Shown piece after piece: positions 1 to 19,048 of a stretch of 35,886 bases of DNA. The stretch lies in NCBI GenBank assembly GCA_009731375.1, contig BJOX01000253.1, positions 322,517 through 358,402 on the forward strand. Direction: 5' to 3'. The notes below the pieces were generated by a model. It ran no database searches. It was given only the letters and a program-made list of their open reading frames with translations, and was not told the DNA's origin. The number at the start of each line of letters is the position of its first letter. Position 1 is the stretch's first letter. The position numbers were made by a program, and so were the translations under genes. This DNA is from Paulinella micropora (taxonomy: Eukaryota > Cercozoa > Imbricatea > Euglyphida).

Positions 1-258
1 TTCATCGTAATTCATGTTTGCATAAATTGCTTGTTTATTGTCCAAGGCACTAATCCTGTCTTTTAAATCTTCCATAGTATTCCCCCTCTTTGTTGAAGCA
101 TCCAATAATCTATCCGTTCTAAGCATCTCATAGGCCTGATTACGGATACCTTCACGAATTCCTTCAGCCCATCCAGTGTCGTCTCCTTCATTCAACAAAA
201 ACTTATGTTCCCGTTTAATTTTGCCATAGTATGCGAAAAATGGTTTTTCGTGTGGCAT
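1..258 (-). CDS. Partial hypothetical protein, runs off the left edge
   Basis: An open frame starts at the ATG complementary to 256-258 and stays open for 86 codons to the window edge, so the C-terminus is missing. The product begins MPHEKPFFAYYGKIK and is charged and helix-prone, with a GWAEGIREGIRNQ stretch. It is divergent from the gene at 283, with only 24 bp between the two start codons, the tight packing expected of a viral genome. I do not recognise the family. An in-frame ATG further in could be an alternative start, but the upstream one gives the longer clean frame. Confidence 0.6.
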   Translation of the reverse strand, partial: MPHEKPFFAYYGKIKREHKFLLNEGDDTGWAEGIREGIRNQAYEMLRTDRLLDASTKRGNTMEDLKDRISALDNKQAIYANMNYDE

Positions 259-282
259 TTTTTATATCCGCTATTACATATC
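259..282. promoter_or_regulatory. Compact divergent intergenic spacer
   Basis: This 24-bp AT-rich gap (TTTTTATATCCGC core) separates two divergent start codons. Any promoter for either gene must lie here or inside the opposite coding region. The role is inferred from position only. Confidence 0.3.
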
Positions 283-501
283 ATGGAAAATAAAAAAGAA
301 AAAAGCAAGGACGAGCAACAACTTGAAGAGCTGGAACGGCTAGGAAAGGAAATTGACCAAATCCGCATTAATCAAAACTTAGTAAATAGAAACCCCAACA
401 TTTTTAGAAAACCTGAAAATATCCTTTACCGCTTACCGCTATCAGATAAGCAACGAGAGGCGATTTATAATAATATAATTAAAGAGAAAGATAATATATA
501 A
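283..501 (+). CDS. Small charged hypothetical protein (72 aa)
   Basis: The frame is open further upstream, but the first ATG is at 283 and fits the divergent gene arrangement. The product (starting MENKKEKSKDEQQLEELERL) is Lys/Glu-rich with a predicted helix or coiled coil over about residues 8-30, and a more structured tail ending in LSDKQREAIYNNII. The stop overlaps the next start by one base (TAATG), which suggests co-transcription with the gene at 501. No family is recognised. Confidence 0.6.
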   Translation: MENKKEKSKDEQQLEELERLGKEIDQIRINQNLVNRNPNIFRKPENILYRLPLSDKQREAIYNNIIKEKDNI

Positions 502-764
502 TGGGGCTACGAGAGAAAGCCTTGTCATTGGGCGCGACAGACTTTGGCGAGAGTAAAGTGAAAGGAAAAAAGTATTATGTCGTCTATAACGGCCGTCGCA
601 TCAACTTTGGCGCATCTGGTTATTCAGATTATACCAAACATCAAGACGAAGACAGACGGGAAAGTTATCGTGCCAGACATCAAGCAATCAAAACAAAGGA
701 TGGAAAGCCCGCATATTTAAACAAAAACCAACCCGCATATTGGGCGTATCACTTACTTTGGTAA
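501..764 (+). CDS. Viral DUF5754-like small basic protein (87 aa)
   Basis: The product has the pattern LGATDFGESKVKGKKYYV, then an INFGASGYSDYTKH motif, then DEDRRESYRARH, and ends PAYWAYHLLW. I recall this combination (a GYSDYTKH-type segment, an Arg-rich RxSYxARH segment and a C-terminal aromatic W..hLLW) from small proteins of giant viruses, virophages and polinton-like viruses filed as DUF5754; that name is from memory. The biochemical role is unknown. It follows the 283 gene with a 1-base TAATG overlap. It is the best single pointer that the left block is viral. A profile search against Pfam would settle the family. Confidence 0.6.
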   Translation: MGLREKALSLGATDFGESKVKGKKYYVVYNGRRINFGASGYSDYTKHQDEDRRESYRARHQAIKTKDGKPAYLNKNQPAYWAYHLLW

Positions 765-816
765 ATTATAAATATTATAATATATGTTATTAATATATAT
801 TTTTGTGTGCTCGGTT

Positions 817-1032
817 ATGTCGCGGACTGCCTGCGACTTTTACTCACGGATAAGCGAAAAAAAGAATATAAGTTGTGTTTATTGTATTCAAAAAGGTATA
901 GATACTAAATTTAAATGTGTGTATAAGCCCATGTCAGATTGGTGTATTAGTTTTGATGAAGCCATTCCTTTAATGTGCTCAAATGATGATGTGTGGTATA
1001 AAATACACTTATACGAATGCTCACTTCTTTGA
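817..1032 (+). CDS. Cysteine-rich hypothetical protein (71 aa)
   Basis: I chose the ATG at 817 (MSRTACDFYSRISEKKN). The frame is open from an earlier ATG at 784, which would add 11 mostly hydrophobic residues (MLLIYIFVCSV) that could be a short signal or membrane anchor. The body contains C-V-Y-C and several spaced Cys residues, so a metal-binding or disulfide-bonded fold is possible. The 3' end overlaps the convergent gene at 1021-1371 by 12 bp. No family recognised. Confidence 0.45.
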   Translation: MSRTACDFYSRISEKKNISCVYCIQKGIDTKFKCVYKPMSDWCISFDEAIPLMCSNDDVWYKIHLYECSLL

Positions 1033-1371
1033 AGAAGGCGATGGAAGGCATATCCCAATCAAAAGTGTTAAAATACCGACATAAGTATTAGCAACCTCAC
1101 AAGGTAAGTTCTTTTCAGATAGCCTCACGATACAAAGGGTTATAATGGAGATAATGATACCCATTTGAAATAAGTATTTAATAAGTCTGCTGTCGGTTTT
1201 CTTGTTTGACATACAACAATTCCAGTTATCTTCCAATTCATGCTCTACTTTTTTTTCCTCAGTCTTTAGTTCTACTTCAAGAACACGCGATTTTAATTCT
1301 GGAGTTAGTTCGCCATCCATATCCATAATAGGTGGTGGTCTGTGAAGTCTAGTCGTATTATTGTTTGACAT
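1021..1371 (-). CDS. Two-helix small membrane protein (116 aa)
   Basis: Starts at the ATG complementary to 1369-1371. Residues 1-60 are polar and include an acidic helical segment (about 28-50) and the doublet NCC. Hydrophobic segments at about 66-84 (GIIISIITLCIVRL core) and 97-110 (YVGILTLLIGICLP) look like two transmembrane helices, with a short SPSSKK tail. The start codon lies inside the last codons of the fibre gene (14-bp overlap), so the two are probably expressed together. The function is unknown; a membrane or virion-envelope role is inference from topology. Confidence 0.55.
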   Translation of the reverse strand: MSNNNTTRLHRPPPIMDMDGELTPELKSRVLEVELKTEEKKVEHELEDNWNCCMSNKKTDSRLIKYLFQMGIIISIITLCIVRLSEKNLPCEVANTYVGILTLLIGICLPSPSSKK

Positions 1372-4300
1372 TTTCTCTAATTTCTTGTAGTATATTCATG
1401 AGATTTTTATTTTCTTTTTCTAAATTATCTACCCTATCTCGGACATGTCCGAGATTATCTGATAATTGTTGAACGGCCTTAATTAACGGGGCGATAAACT
1501 CAGAATAACCTATNNNNNNNNNNCATAATTGTTTCTTTTATAAAACCGCCAAAATCTAGCATATTCATTTCTGTTAGTATTTCTTCTAATTCCTGTGCTA
1601 TTAAACCCGTTCTTTGTTTCTTGTTGTCATCAATCATACGATAGCAGACTGGATTTAACTTATTAATAAAATCTAAGCCTAAGCATTCCTTTATATCTTC
1701 TTTTTTTCTCCTGTCTGAATATTGAATTGGCTTAGACAATACCCATAATTGCCCATCGCTCGCTCTTAATGATATTAAAGCAGTATTTGAATTATTCTCC
1801 CATATGAACCCACTCGTTGAAGAACCATTCACTCTAAATCTAATAGCATAAGAAGTTAATCCTCCTCCTCCTCCTGCTGGTGCTGTTCCTGTTCCACTTA
1901 ATGTTTTATTTGTCCCAGACTGAGACATATAAATTCCCCAGTTTGGATCAGTAGCATCCCATACAAATATTCCGCGGCTACTACCCCCGTCTGTTTGTCC
2001 TTGAATTGCTATTTTTGCCCCATTAGTTGTTGCCGATGCCGTTGTTAGCACCCCAGAATATGTAATNNNNNNNNNNNNNNNNNNNNNNNNNNNNNNNNNN
2101 NNNNNNNNNNNNNNNNNNNNNNNNNNNNNNNNNNNNNNNNNNNNNNNNNNNNNNNNNNNNNNNNNNNNNNNNNNNNNNNNNNNNNNNNNNNNNNNNNNNN
2201 NNNNNNNNNNNNNNNNNNNNNNNNNNNNNNNNNNNNNNNNNNNNNNNNNNNNNNNNNNNNNNNNNNNNNNNNNNNNNNNNNNNNNNNNNNNNNNNNNNNN
2301 NNNNNNNNNNNNNNNNNNNNNNNNNNNNNNNNNNNNNNNNNNNNNNNNNNNNNNNNNNNNNNNNNNNNNNNNNNNNNNNNNNNNNNNNNNNNNNNNNNNN
2401 NNNNNNNNNNNNNNNNNNNNNNNNNNNNNNNNNNNNNNNNNNNNNNNNNNNNNNNNNNNNNNNNNNNNNNNNNNNNNNNNNNNNNNNNNNNNNNNNNNNN
2501 NNNNNNNNNNNNNNNNNNNNNNNNNNNNNNNNNNNNNNNNNNNNNNNNNNNNNNNNNNNNNNNNNNNNNNNNNNNNNNNNNNNNNNNNNNNNNNNNNNNN
2601 NNNNNNNNNNNNNNNNNNNNNNNNNNNNNNNNNNNNNNNNNNNNNNNNNNNNNNNNNNNNNNNNNNNNNNNNNNNNNNNNNNNNNNNNNNNNNNNNNNNN
2701 NNNNNNNNNNNNNNNNNNNNNNNNNNNNNNNNNNNNNNNNNNNNNNNNNNNNNNNNNNNNNNNNNNNNNNNNNNNNNNNNNNNNNNNNNNNNNNNNNNNN
2801 NNNNNNNNNNNNNNNNNNNNNNNNNNNACATTATTGAAATCGGCTTGGCTTAACAAATTCAGTGCCCTTACATCATTTCTACTTCCATTAAATATTTTAA
2901 TTCCTGTTATTGTTTGGTCGCCTGTTAGTTTCACATTTTGCCCGTCCAATGTGTCCGCATACCCTTTTGTCGCTCCGTCTGTTGATAATGTCGGAGTTCC
3001 AAGGTTGGCTATTTTGTTACTATTACAATCTAGCCCCGAAGCATTTACCCAGCCGACAATCGTCCCATCAATAATAAAACTTATTTTTTTCGCAGAAATT
3101 TCAAAGTTGTAATATGTTGCAGTTTTCATATCCAAACTAGCAATTGACCCGATATTACTGGTAGAATTGAAAACGATAAATGTGCCCTTTGTTGTAGCAT
3201 TTATTGAATTTCCCGTTATTTCAACACCACTGCTATATGTCTTAATTCCTGCTATGGTTTGGTTTCCTGTTAGTTTCACATTTTGCCCGTCTNNNNNNNN
3301 NNTTTGCTCCGTCCGTTGTTGCTGATGGTGTGGCTAAGTTTGTTATTTTGTTGTTATTCAAAGATAGTGTAGTGCCAGTTGCGGTTATAATTAAAGTATT
3401 ACCTGAATATAACTCAACATACGAACCTGTTATTTGTATCGGATAATAACTCGCAGTTGCTATTTTTTAGGCGGCAATCATTCCTATATTTGTCGCTGTA
3501 TCAAAGGCAATACCGATACCATCAAAAGCGGTTGGAGCAGTAGCGCCCCGCACTTCTATTGTTGAAGTAAATTTTTTATTCCCTGCTATGGTTTGGTCTC
3601 CTGTTAGTTTAACGACAGAAGTGTCAAGAGTAGAAACATCAACACCATCAACAAGATTAACATTTGTTATACTTTGGCTTTTCATATCAATCCCCGCACT
3701 AGCATTTATTATGTTGCTGAATGTTTTGGTTCCTGCTATGGTTTGGTCTCCTGTTAGTTTCACGGCCGAAGTATCAAGAGCCGAAACATCAATACCATCA
3801 ACCAAATTTACATTTGTTATTGAAAATCCTCCCATATTTAAACTGCCCGTCATAGCCGTTGTGCCGTCCTTTGCTAGTTTCGTATCGGTATATGCTTTTG
3901 TTGAAGCATCGCCGTCATAGAATGGTGCGGGCAGTCCGCTGATTGCTGTCGTGCTGTTAAAATTTAAAACATTATTTGTCAATGTCATTCCACCCCCTGT
4001 TGTTGGAGCAAAAAGTATGGACGAGCCGACAAAAGATAATGGATAGCCCGTTGCTCCACCTGCCTCCGACGAATAGATAGAGCCCATATTATTGTTGTAA
4101 TTGAAGAATAATTTGCCTGTGTTTAATGGATTTGAGTCTTTTACGGCCACATAAGTAGTAAATGTTTTATTCCCTGTTATAGTCTGGTCTCCCGTTAGTT
4201 TAACGACAGAAGTATCAAGAGCCGAAACATCAATACCATCAACCAAATTTACATTTGTTATTGAAAATCCACCCATATTTAAACTGCCCGTCATAGCCGT

Positions 4301-5323
4301 TGTGCCGTCCTTTGCTAGTTTCGTATCGGTATATGCTTTTGTTGAAGCATCGCCGTCATAGAATGGCGCGGGCAGTCCGCTGATTGCTGTCGTGCTGTTA
4401 AAATTTAAAACATTATTTGTCAATGTCATTCCACCACCTGTTGTTGGAGCAAAAAGTATAGAAGAACCGACAATAGTTAGTGGATAGCCCGTGGCTCCAC
4501 CCGCATCCGACGAATAGATAGAGCCCATATTATTGTTGTAATTAAAGAATAACTTGCCAGTGTTTAATGGATTTGAGTCTTTTACGGCCAAATAAGTAGT
4601 AAATATTTTGTTTCCTGTTATGGTTTGGTCTCCCGTTAGTTTTACCACCGAAGTATCAAGAGCCGAAACATCAATACCATCAACCAAATTTACATTTGTT
4701 ATACTTTGGCTTTTCATATCAATACCCGCACTAGCATTTATTATACTGCTAAATGTCTTAATTCCTGCTATGGTTTGGTCTCCTGTTAATTTAACCACAG
4801 CACTATCAAGAGCCGAAACATCAATACCATCAACATTACCGACATTTACTATATTAAAACTTCCCATATTCAAATCTCCAAACATCATAGTGAGGCCATC
4901 CAATCTAAGAAAAGGTGAGTTTGTATTGCGCCATTGCCCTGTGCTATAAATGAGTAGTTGGTTATTTGTGGGTGTGCCTGTTATGACTACATCCGTTAAT
5001 TTATCCAATTCAAAGTCGCTTATATAACTTGAAGTCAATGTAGCAAATGAAGTATTGCCGAGCCCGTCCGTTTTTAATATTTGATTAGCCGTGCCGTCCG
5101 CTAATGGCAAATCGTATTCGTTATTAATTGACACATAACCAGTATCAGATATCAACAAAGAAGAGTTATTATTTTTTGACGATATTGTTATGTCGTCTGT
5201 CCTTGCTTGGATTGAGTTTGCTTCAATATGGTCGCCATATAATACACCATCAACTTCTAAATCCTCGTCTATTATCACAGAGCCGTAATAGTGATATGCC
5301 CACGGATTTCCCAGATGGTTCAT
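1358..5323 (-). CDS. Long repetitive fibre protein with C-terminal S74 (intramolecular chaperone) domain, interrupted
   Basis: Starts at the ATG complementary to 5321-5323 (MNHLGNPWAYHYYGSVIIDE). The body carries at least seven copies of a KLTGDQTIxGxKxF motif, typical of trimeric beta-rich fibres. The C-terminal part has a peptidase S74 / endosialidase-type chaperone signature: YSDRRKKEDI with Ser (1716-1718) and Lys five residues later (1701-1703), matching the Ser-Lys dyad of self-cleaving members, then LNPVCYRMI and GLIAQELEEI. A coiled-coil tail (RDRVDNLEKENKN) ends at TAA 1358-1360. In this family the chaperone folds the fibre trimer and is then cleaved off. Three assembly gaps (1514-1523, 2067-2827, 3293-3302) break the frame. 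An in-frame TAA at 3467-3469 is followed in the same frame by more fibre-like sequence, so it is a substitution or error rather than the true end. Uninterrupted length would be near 1,320 aa. Confidence 0.7.
2067..2827. other. Assembly gap inside the fibre gene
   Basis: A 761-base N run removes the middle of the fibre shaft. Smaller gaps lie at 1514-1523 and 3293-3302. The flanking frames do not agree across the gaps, so gap sizes are approximate. Confidence 0.95.
3741..4622 (-). repeat. 441-bp tandem duplication inside the fibre gene
   Basis: Two adjacent units (about 3741-4181 and 4182-4622) are nearly identical. Each encodes 147 residues that include DSNPLNTGKLFFNYNNN, GGGMTLTNNVLNFNST and LPAPFYDGDASTKAY. 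The period is a multiple of three, so the frame is preserved. The few differences (for example FTTYLAV versus FTTYVAV) show that the duplication is recent or is being homogenised. Confidence 0.85.
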
Positions 5324-5461
5324 ATTTTAATTGTATTATTTTATAATAAATCTTATAATAAATCTTATAGTATAAGATAGATATATATATAGTTTAAAAA
5401 AATAAATATATTTGGCCGTTCGCAAGAGCAACAATCTATTGACACAAAAACAATCGCGGTC
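5324..5461. promoter_or_regulatory. AT-rich divergent promoter region
   Basis: The spacer between the minus-strand fibre gene and the plus-strand gene at 5462 contains a direct repeat of AATAAATCTTATA and an alternating AT stretch (GATATATATATAG). It is the only sizeable non-coding stretch in the viral-like block. A promoter role is inferred from position and composition. Confidence 0.4.
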
Positions 5462-6033
5462 GTGGCTACCCCGACATTAACAAGAAACATTCAAAATGCG
5501 TATGTTGGTCTTGACCTTAGGTCATCGATGACGAGTTCCACATTTACCACTCTATGCACGGGCGGATATGGTAGCAAAACAATATCAAGTTTAGGATATG
5601 GTTATTTCATTAATGTATCATTTCGTGGTTCATTGAATTTACCCGCTCCGACTGGCATTGCCACTTTTCAATTTTGGTTTCATATCACAGATGGCACGAA
5701 TACATATGATTATTATACCGAAGTGCTAAATTATACAACCGCCATTGATTATAAGTCTTTTGATTGTGTGTGTGGCTAATCCAAAGATATGGAGTTCAAA
5801 TGAATTTGATATGGCAGATGACTTGTCAAAACCCGTCTGACACCACTAATAACAGAACAATAAGAATTGTAAATAATACAAACAATGATGCTCTGGTAAC
5901 GTATGCGGCGGATGCTCCAATAACATTGGAAGTATATTACAAAACTGCATCTGCGGATTATGTCTCTTTTAAACCTTCGTATTTTAATATTGATGTGATG
6001 AGAGACATAGCACTAACTGCCTCTTACACATGA
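5462..6033 (+). pseudogene. Beta-rich virion-type protein, twice frameshifted
   Basis: The first frame (about 5462-5776, ATPTLTRNIQNAYVGLDLRS...) ends at TAA 5777-5779 just after a GTGTGTGTG run. A second frame carries on directly with ANPKIWSSNEFDMADDLSKP. A third frame, starting after an AAAACCC run near 5838, continues to the stop at 6031-6033 and ends FNIDVMRDIALTASYT. All three pieces share a Thr/Asn/Tyr-rich beta-strand composition, so they look like one protein broken by a dinucleotide slip and a single-base slip. No ATG begins the first piece: the frame is open only back to a TAG near 5390, and GTG 5462 is the first alternative start. The 3' end overlaps the convergent gene at 6024 by 10 bp. 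Likely a structural or receptor-binding protein; the family is not recognised. Confidence 0.5.
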
Positions 6034-6653
6034 AACCTGTCATACATATCTTTTAGTGTCGTGAGTTTACCCTCGTGTTGAGATAAGACATTGCGGAAAA
6101 ACGTCTTATAATCTAACTTACCATATTTAAGAGTGGGGCGTTGCTCTGGCTGTATATGTCCGTATCTGCTTTCGTGCCATTTCTTCATATCCTCCTGTAA
6201 TATGGTGCGGTCTTCAACTTTCATATACAAGAAATTAAACGGGTCTTTGGATACTTTCAAATGTGCCGTTATTATTTCATAGCAACTATACCCGCCCTCG
6301 GGCGGGTTTCGCTTTGCTTTAATCTGTGTTTTCTTTTCCATAACTGACATTTCTTTTTTCGCCAATTCTTCTCCTACGTTGGTCTTGATTTCAGTAATGC
6401 CTGTTTCTACTAAATCCGCAGTTTTGAATGGCACACTCTCTTCCTCAGCCATACTGCTAACTATGGTTTCCAGTGTAGTGGCCGACGGCATTTCTACTTT
6501 TACATTGTCGCTAGTATGTTGATCAACATTTGGTTTGTATTGTTCATAAAATGATACAATGTCGGGTTTCGTCCATTTAATGGTCGGTTTCTTAACATTG
6601 CTATCAATCTCCCATTTGGCGATCTCGTCAAGATAGAATTGCTTTGTGCTCAT
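6024..6653 (-). CDS. Hypothetical viral-type protein (209 aa)
   Basis: I chose the ATG complementary to 6651-6653 (MSTKQFYLDEIAKWEIDSN). The frame is open 48 bases further upstream, but that extension is unlike the rest. The N-terminal half is acidic and flexible. The C-terminal half (about residues 120-209) looks globular, with SCYEIITAHLKVSKDPFNFLYMK, then YGKLDYKTFFRNVLSQHEGKL and MYDRFHV. No catalytic motif is visible and I do not recognise the family. It is convergent with the broken gene at 5462 and lies 38 bp from the gene fragment at 6692. Confidence 0.6.
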   Translation of the reverse strand: MSTKQFYLDEIAKWEIDSNVKKPTIKWTKPDIVSFYEQYKPNVDQHTSDNVKVEMPSATTLETIVSSMAEEESVPFKTADLVETGITEIKTNVGEELAKKEMSVMEKKTQIKAKRNPPEGGYSCYEIITAHLKVSKDPFNFLYMKVEDRTILQEDMKKWHESRYGHIQPEQRPTLKYGKLDYKTFFRNVLSQHEGKLTTLKDMYDRFHV

Positions 6654-6691
6654 ACTATATAATGGATAGAAAAAATACCAGAAGGTATTAT

Positions 6692-7000
6692 TTACGACCA
6701 ATATTGAAACTCATCATCACCTTCTTCATCTACCCCAGAGCCAAAATCAAAATCAAATGTGTTATCTTTTATGTAATCGCGGATATTATTTCTAATTGAA
6801 TGTATATTAATAGAAAACCTATATTTTCTATTATTCTTGCCCCCCGATTGTTTTGGCTTATCAATCCCCGCGTGTTTAAGTTGAGTGTAGAAAGCTCCTT
6901 TATGATATGTAATTCCACTGTGGACGTTATGGGGTTTTTCGGACGGAACGGAGGGCCCACTTGATAAACCCGGCAAAATCCTAAAAGTCACGGTTATCAA
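6692..7000 (-). pseudogene. 5'-truncated hypothetical gene at the viral/host border
   Basis: The open frame covers about 102 codons but has no ATG near its start. The first possible codon is TTG at 7000, and an in-frame TAA lies two codons upstream (7007-7009). The product contains ITYHKGAFYTQLKHAGIDKP, a basic QSGGKNNRKYRF segment and an acidic end (GVDEEGDDEFQYWS). It reads as the C-terminal remainder of a longer viral gene cut where the sequence passes into microsatellite. The function is not recognised. Confidence 0.45.
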
Positions 7001-7076
7001 AACAGGTTACACGGTAGAATAAAGGCATTTGGAACGTGACGGCTTTTTGGGTTGTCTTGTTTTACCTACCGACCTA
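7001..7076. other. Viral block to microsatellite transition
   Basis: About 75 bases of unique sequence with no gene-like signal separate the last viral-type frame from the first tetranucleotide array. This is the candidate integration or assembly junction. I see no target-site duplication or terminal inverted repeat. Confidence 0.4.
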
Positions 7077-7345
7077 TCTACTACCTACCTACCTACCTAC
7101 CTACCTACCTACCTACCTACCTATACCTACCTACCTACCTACCTACCTACCTACCTACCTACCTACCTACCTACCTACCTACCTACCTACCTACCTACCT
7201 ACCTACCTACCTACCTACCTACCTACCTACCTACCTACCTACCTATCTACCTACCTACCTACCTGCCTGCCTACCAACCTACCTACCTAGCTGCCTACTT
7301 ACTCACTTACCCACTCCCACCTACCCACCTACCTACATACCTACC
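7077..7345. repeat. (CTAC)n microsatellite
   Basis: A nearly uninterrupted CTAC array with a few TATC and TGCC variants. Long open frames across it encode only LPTY repeats and are not genes. Confidence 0.95.
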
Positions 7346-7349
7346 TACT

Positions 7350-7398
<49 letters not shown>

Positions 7399-7506
7399 TC
7401 AATCAATCAATCAGTCAGTCAATCGATCAATCAATCAATCAATCAATCAACCAAACAAACAATCAACCAATCCAATCCAATCCGATCCAATTCAATCCAT
7501 CCATCC

Positions 7507-7544
<38 letters not shown>

Positions 7545-7570
7545 TAATCGATCGATCGATCGATCGATCG

Positions 7571-7602
<32 letters not shown>

Positions 7603-7606
7603 TAAA

Positions 7607-7639
<33 letters not shown>

Positions 7640-7667
7640 ATCGATCGATCAATCGATCAATCGATCG

Positions 7668-7720
<53 letters not shown>

Positions 7721-7740
7721 CCAAATCAATCAATCAATCC
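7346..7740. repeat. (AATC)n microsatellite with ATCG islands
   Basis: The AATC array is interrupted by short GATC/ATCG runs (for example 7547-7572 and 7638-7670) and CCAT units. An AAC-rich stretch at 7780-7838 follows and probably lies in the 5' leader of the phosducin-like gene. Confidence 0.95.
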
Positions 7741-7856
7741 ATCCATCCATAAATGAATCTATCAATGAATCCGTGAAGGAATCAACAACAACAACAAAAC
7801 AAAAAAGAAAAACAACAACAACAACAACAACAACAAAATCAATGGCTGTAGTCATC

Positions 7857-17068
<9,212 letters not shown>

Positions 17069-17088
17069 TGTTTTTTTAATCTCTTTTA

Positions 17089-17174
<86 letters not shown>

Positions 17175-18060
17175 CTGACCTGAGGCTCTTTCAAGTTCCT
17201 CAGGCTGATACGTAACTTCCTCCTATAACATTTTGACCACCAAACACGGGCCGAAAGTTTTGCAGATTTTTATCATCTAAAACAGCTATTTATTCTCTAT
17301 TACCAGTAAAACTTGAAGGTTGTGCTTGTGTATAATAGATGATAAGTTAAAGCGTTCTTTATTATTAAAGTTGTTAAGTGGGGGGGGGGGGGGGGAAAAA
17401 AAAGTTATAGTAGTAACTGTTAATCAGTCGATCAGAATGAGCGGCGGGCCGGTCAGATTCTTTAAAAAAGATTGATTCACCGACTCGATGATTTATTGTA
17501 TTACCGACTCGATGATATTAATTGTTTGATTTTTTTGGAAGTTTCCCGCCACTGAACGACTTTTACTATGATTGAGGTAATAGATCGGTAACAGATATAG
17601 TAACTAATATCTAGATGTATTTAACCGGGTTATGCGGTTAGATCCCGTATCAGAACAATTAATACAAATCGGGCCAGCTTCGCCGCCACGGTGGACCGAG
17701 CGGGTATATCTGCCCCCACAAAGTGGGTCCAGTTACTACTTGATCCGCACTGTTCCGAGCCAAGAGTCATAGTATTAATAGTAGTCACAAGTTACCCGCC
17801 GACCATTCGTTTCAGTCCGACTCCCGGGGCGTTCAACTTGAGTTCCGTCAGTCACAGTATAGATGATCATTAAAGTCCGAGGGGCATTCTTCGGTACTGT
17901 GTACGCCGTGGTCACCACGACACTTGAATAAGTTATGATGCGGCCCTTGAAGCGCCAGAAGCGGCGGTGCTTAACTAACTAGTAGTAGTCCAAGCGATGT
18001 TGGAGAGGAACACATGATTACCACCGCGATCTCCACCACAATACCACTAACTAACTAACT
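17069..18060. other. Post-gene region, mostly unique sequence, no gene recognised
   Basis: A (CT)n block (17090-17174) follows the stop. About 850 bp of non-repetitive sequence comes next, containing a poly-G/poly-A stretch (17380-17403) and two nearby copies of ACCGACTCGATGAT (17479 and 17503). TTATTATTAAAG near 17360 could act as a weak polyadenylation signal. No open frame over 60 codons looks like a protein and I see no structured RNA. It could hold a promoter or terminator. Confidence 0.5.
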
Positions 18061-18200
18061 AACTGCCATCACAAACTACAACTACTACTACTACTATTAC
18101 TACTACTACTACTACTACCAATACTACTACTACTACTACTACTCAGCCTGCGGTCTATTACTACTACTACTACCACTACTACTACTACTGTAGTACTATA

Positions 18201-18266
<66 letters not shown>

Positions 18267-18282
18267 GTAGTACTATAACTAT

Positions 18283-18336
<54 letters not shown>

Positions 18337-18600
18337 TACGTTTGAGAGGACGGTAAGCTTCCAATGAACCTGCGAAGCAATGATGATGGTGAAGATGATG
18401 ATGATGGTGATGGTGATGATTATGATGATGATGATGATGATGATGTTTGCTTTGTTGTTGTTGTTGTTGTTGTTGTTGTCGTTGTTGTTGTCGTTGTTGC
18501 TGTCGTTGTTGCTGTCGTTGTCGTTGTTGTTCAAAACACATAAAAACACTCCTGAAGAAAAAAAAAAAAAAAAAAAAAGAGAGGGGGAGGGGGGGGGGGA
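18061..18600. repeat. ACT, GAT and TTG trinucleotide arrays
   Basis: (ACT)n broken by two copies of CTGTAGTACTATAACTA, then GATGAT, TTGTTG/TCG and poly-A to poly-G sequence leading into the N gap at 18602-18896. Confidence 0.9.
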
Positions 18601-18601
18601 G

Positions 18602-18896
18602 NNNNNNNNNNNNNNNNNNNNNNNNNNNNNNNNNNNNNNNNNNNNNNNNNNNNNNNNNNNNNNNNNNNNNNNNNNNNNNNNNNNNNNNNNNNNNNNNNNN
18701 NNNNNNNNNNNNNNNNNNNNNNNNNNNNNNNNNNNNNNNNNNNNNNNNNNNNNNNNNNNNNNNNNNNNNNNNNNNNNNNNNNNNNNNNNNNNNNNNNNNN
18801 NNNNNNNNNNNNNNNNNNNNNNNNNNNNNNNNNNNNNNNNNNNNNNNNNNNNNNNNNNNNNNNNNNNNNNNNNNNNNNNNNNNNNNNNNNNNNNNN
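18602..18896. other. Assembly gap between polypurine tracts
   Basis: A 295-base N run, flanked by poly-G/GA sequence on both sides. Gaps at 22816-22825 and 33463-33484 also sit in poly-G, so these look like sequencing failures on G-rich tracts. Confidence 0.95.
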
Positions 18897-18904
18897 GAGA
18901 GAGA

Positions 18905-18939
<35 letters not shown>

Positions 18940-18970
18940 GGAGGGAGGGAGGGAGAGAGAGAAGAGAGAG

Positions 18971-19048
<78 letters not shown>

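Noticed and set aside
2834-4949. Plus-strand frames rich in Val-Trp-Ser-Pro-Val across the fibre gene
   Set aside because: They are antisense shadows of the KLTGDQT repeats.
7842-7856. Upstream in-frame ATG for the PDCL3-like gene
   Set aside because: It would add MAVVI before MAGKTEW; possible, but the family start aligns better at 7857.
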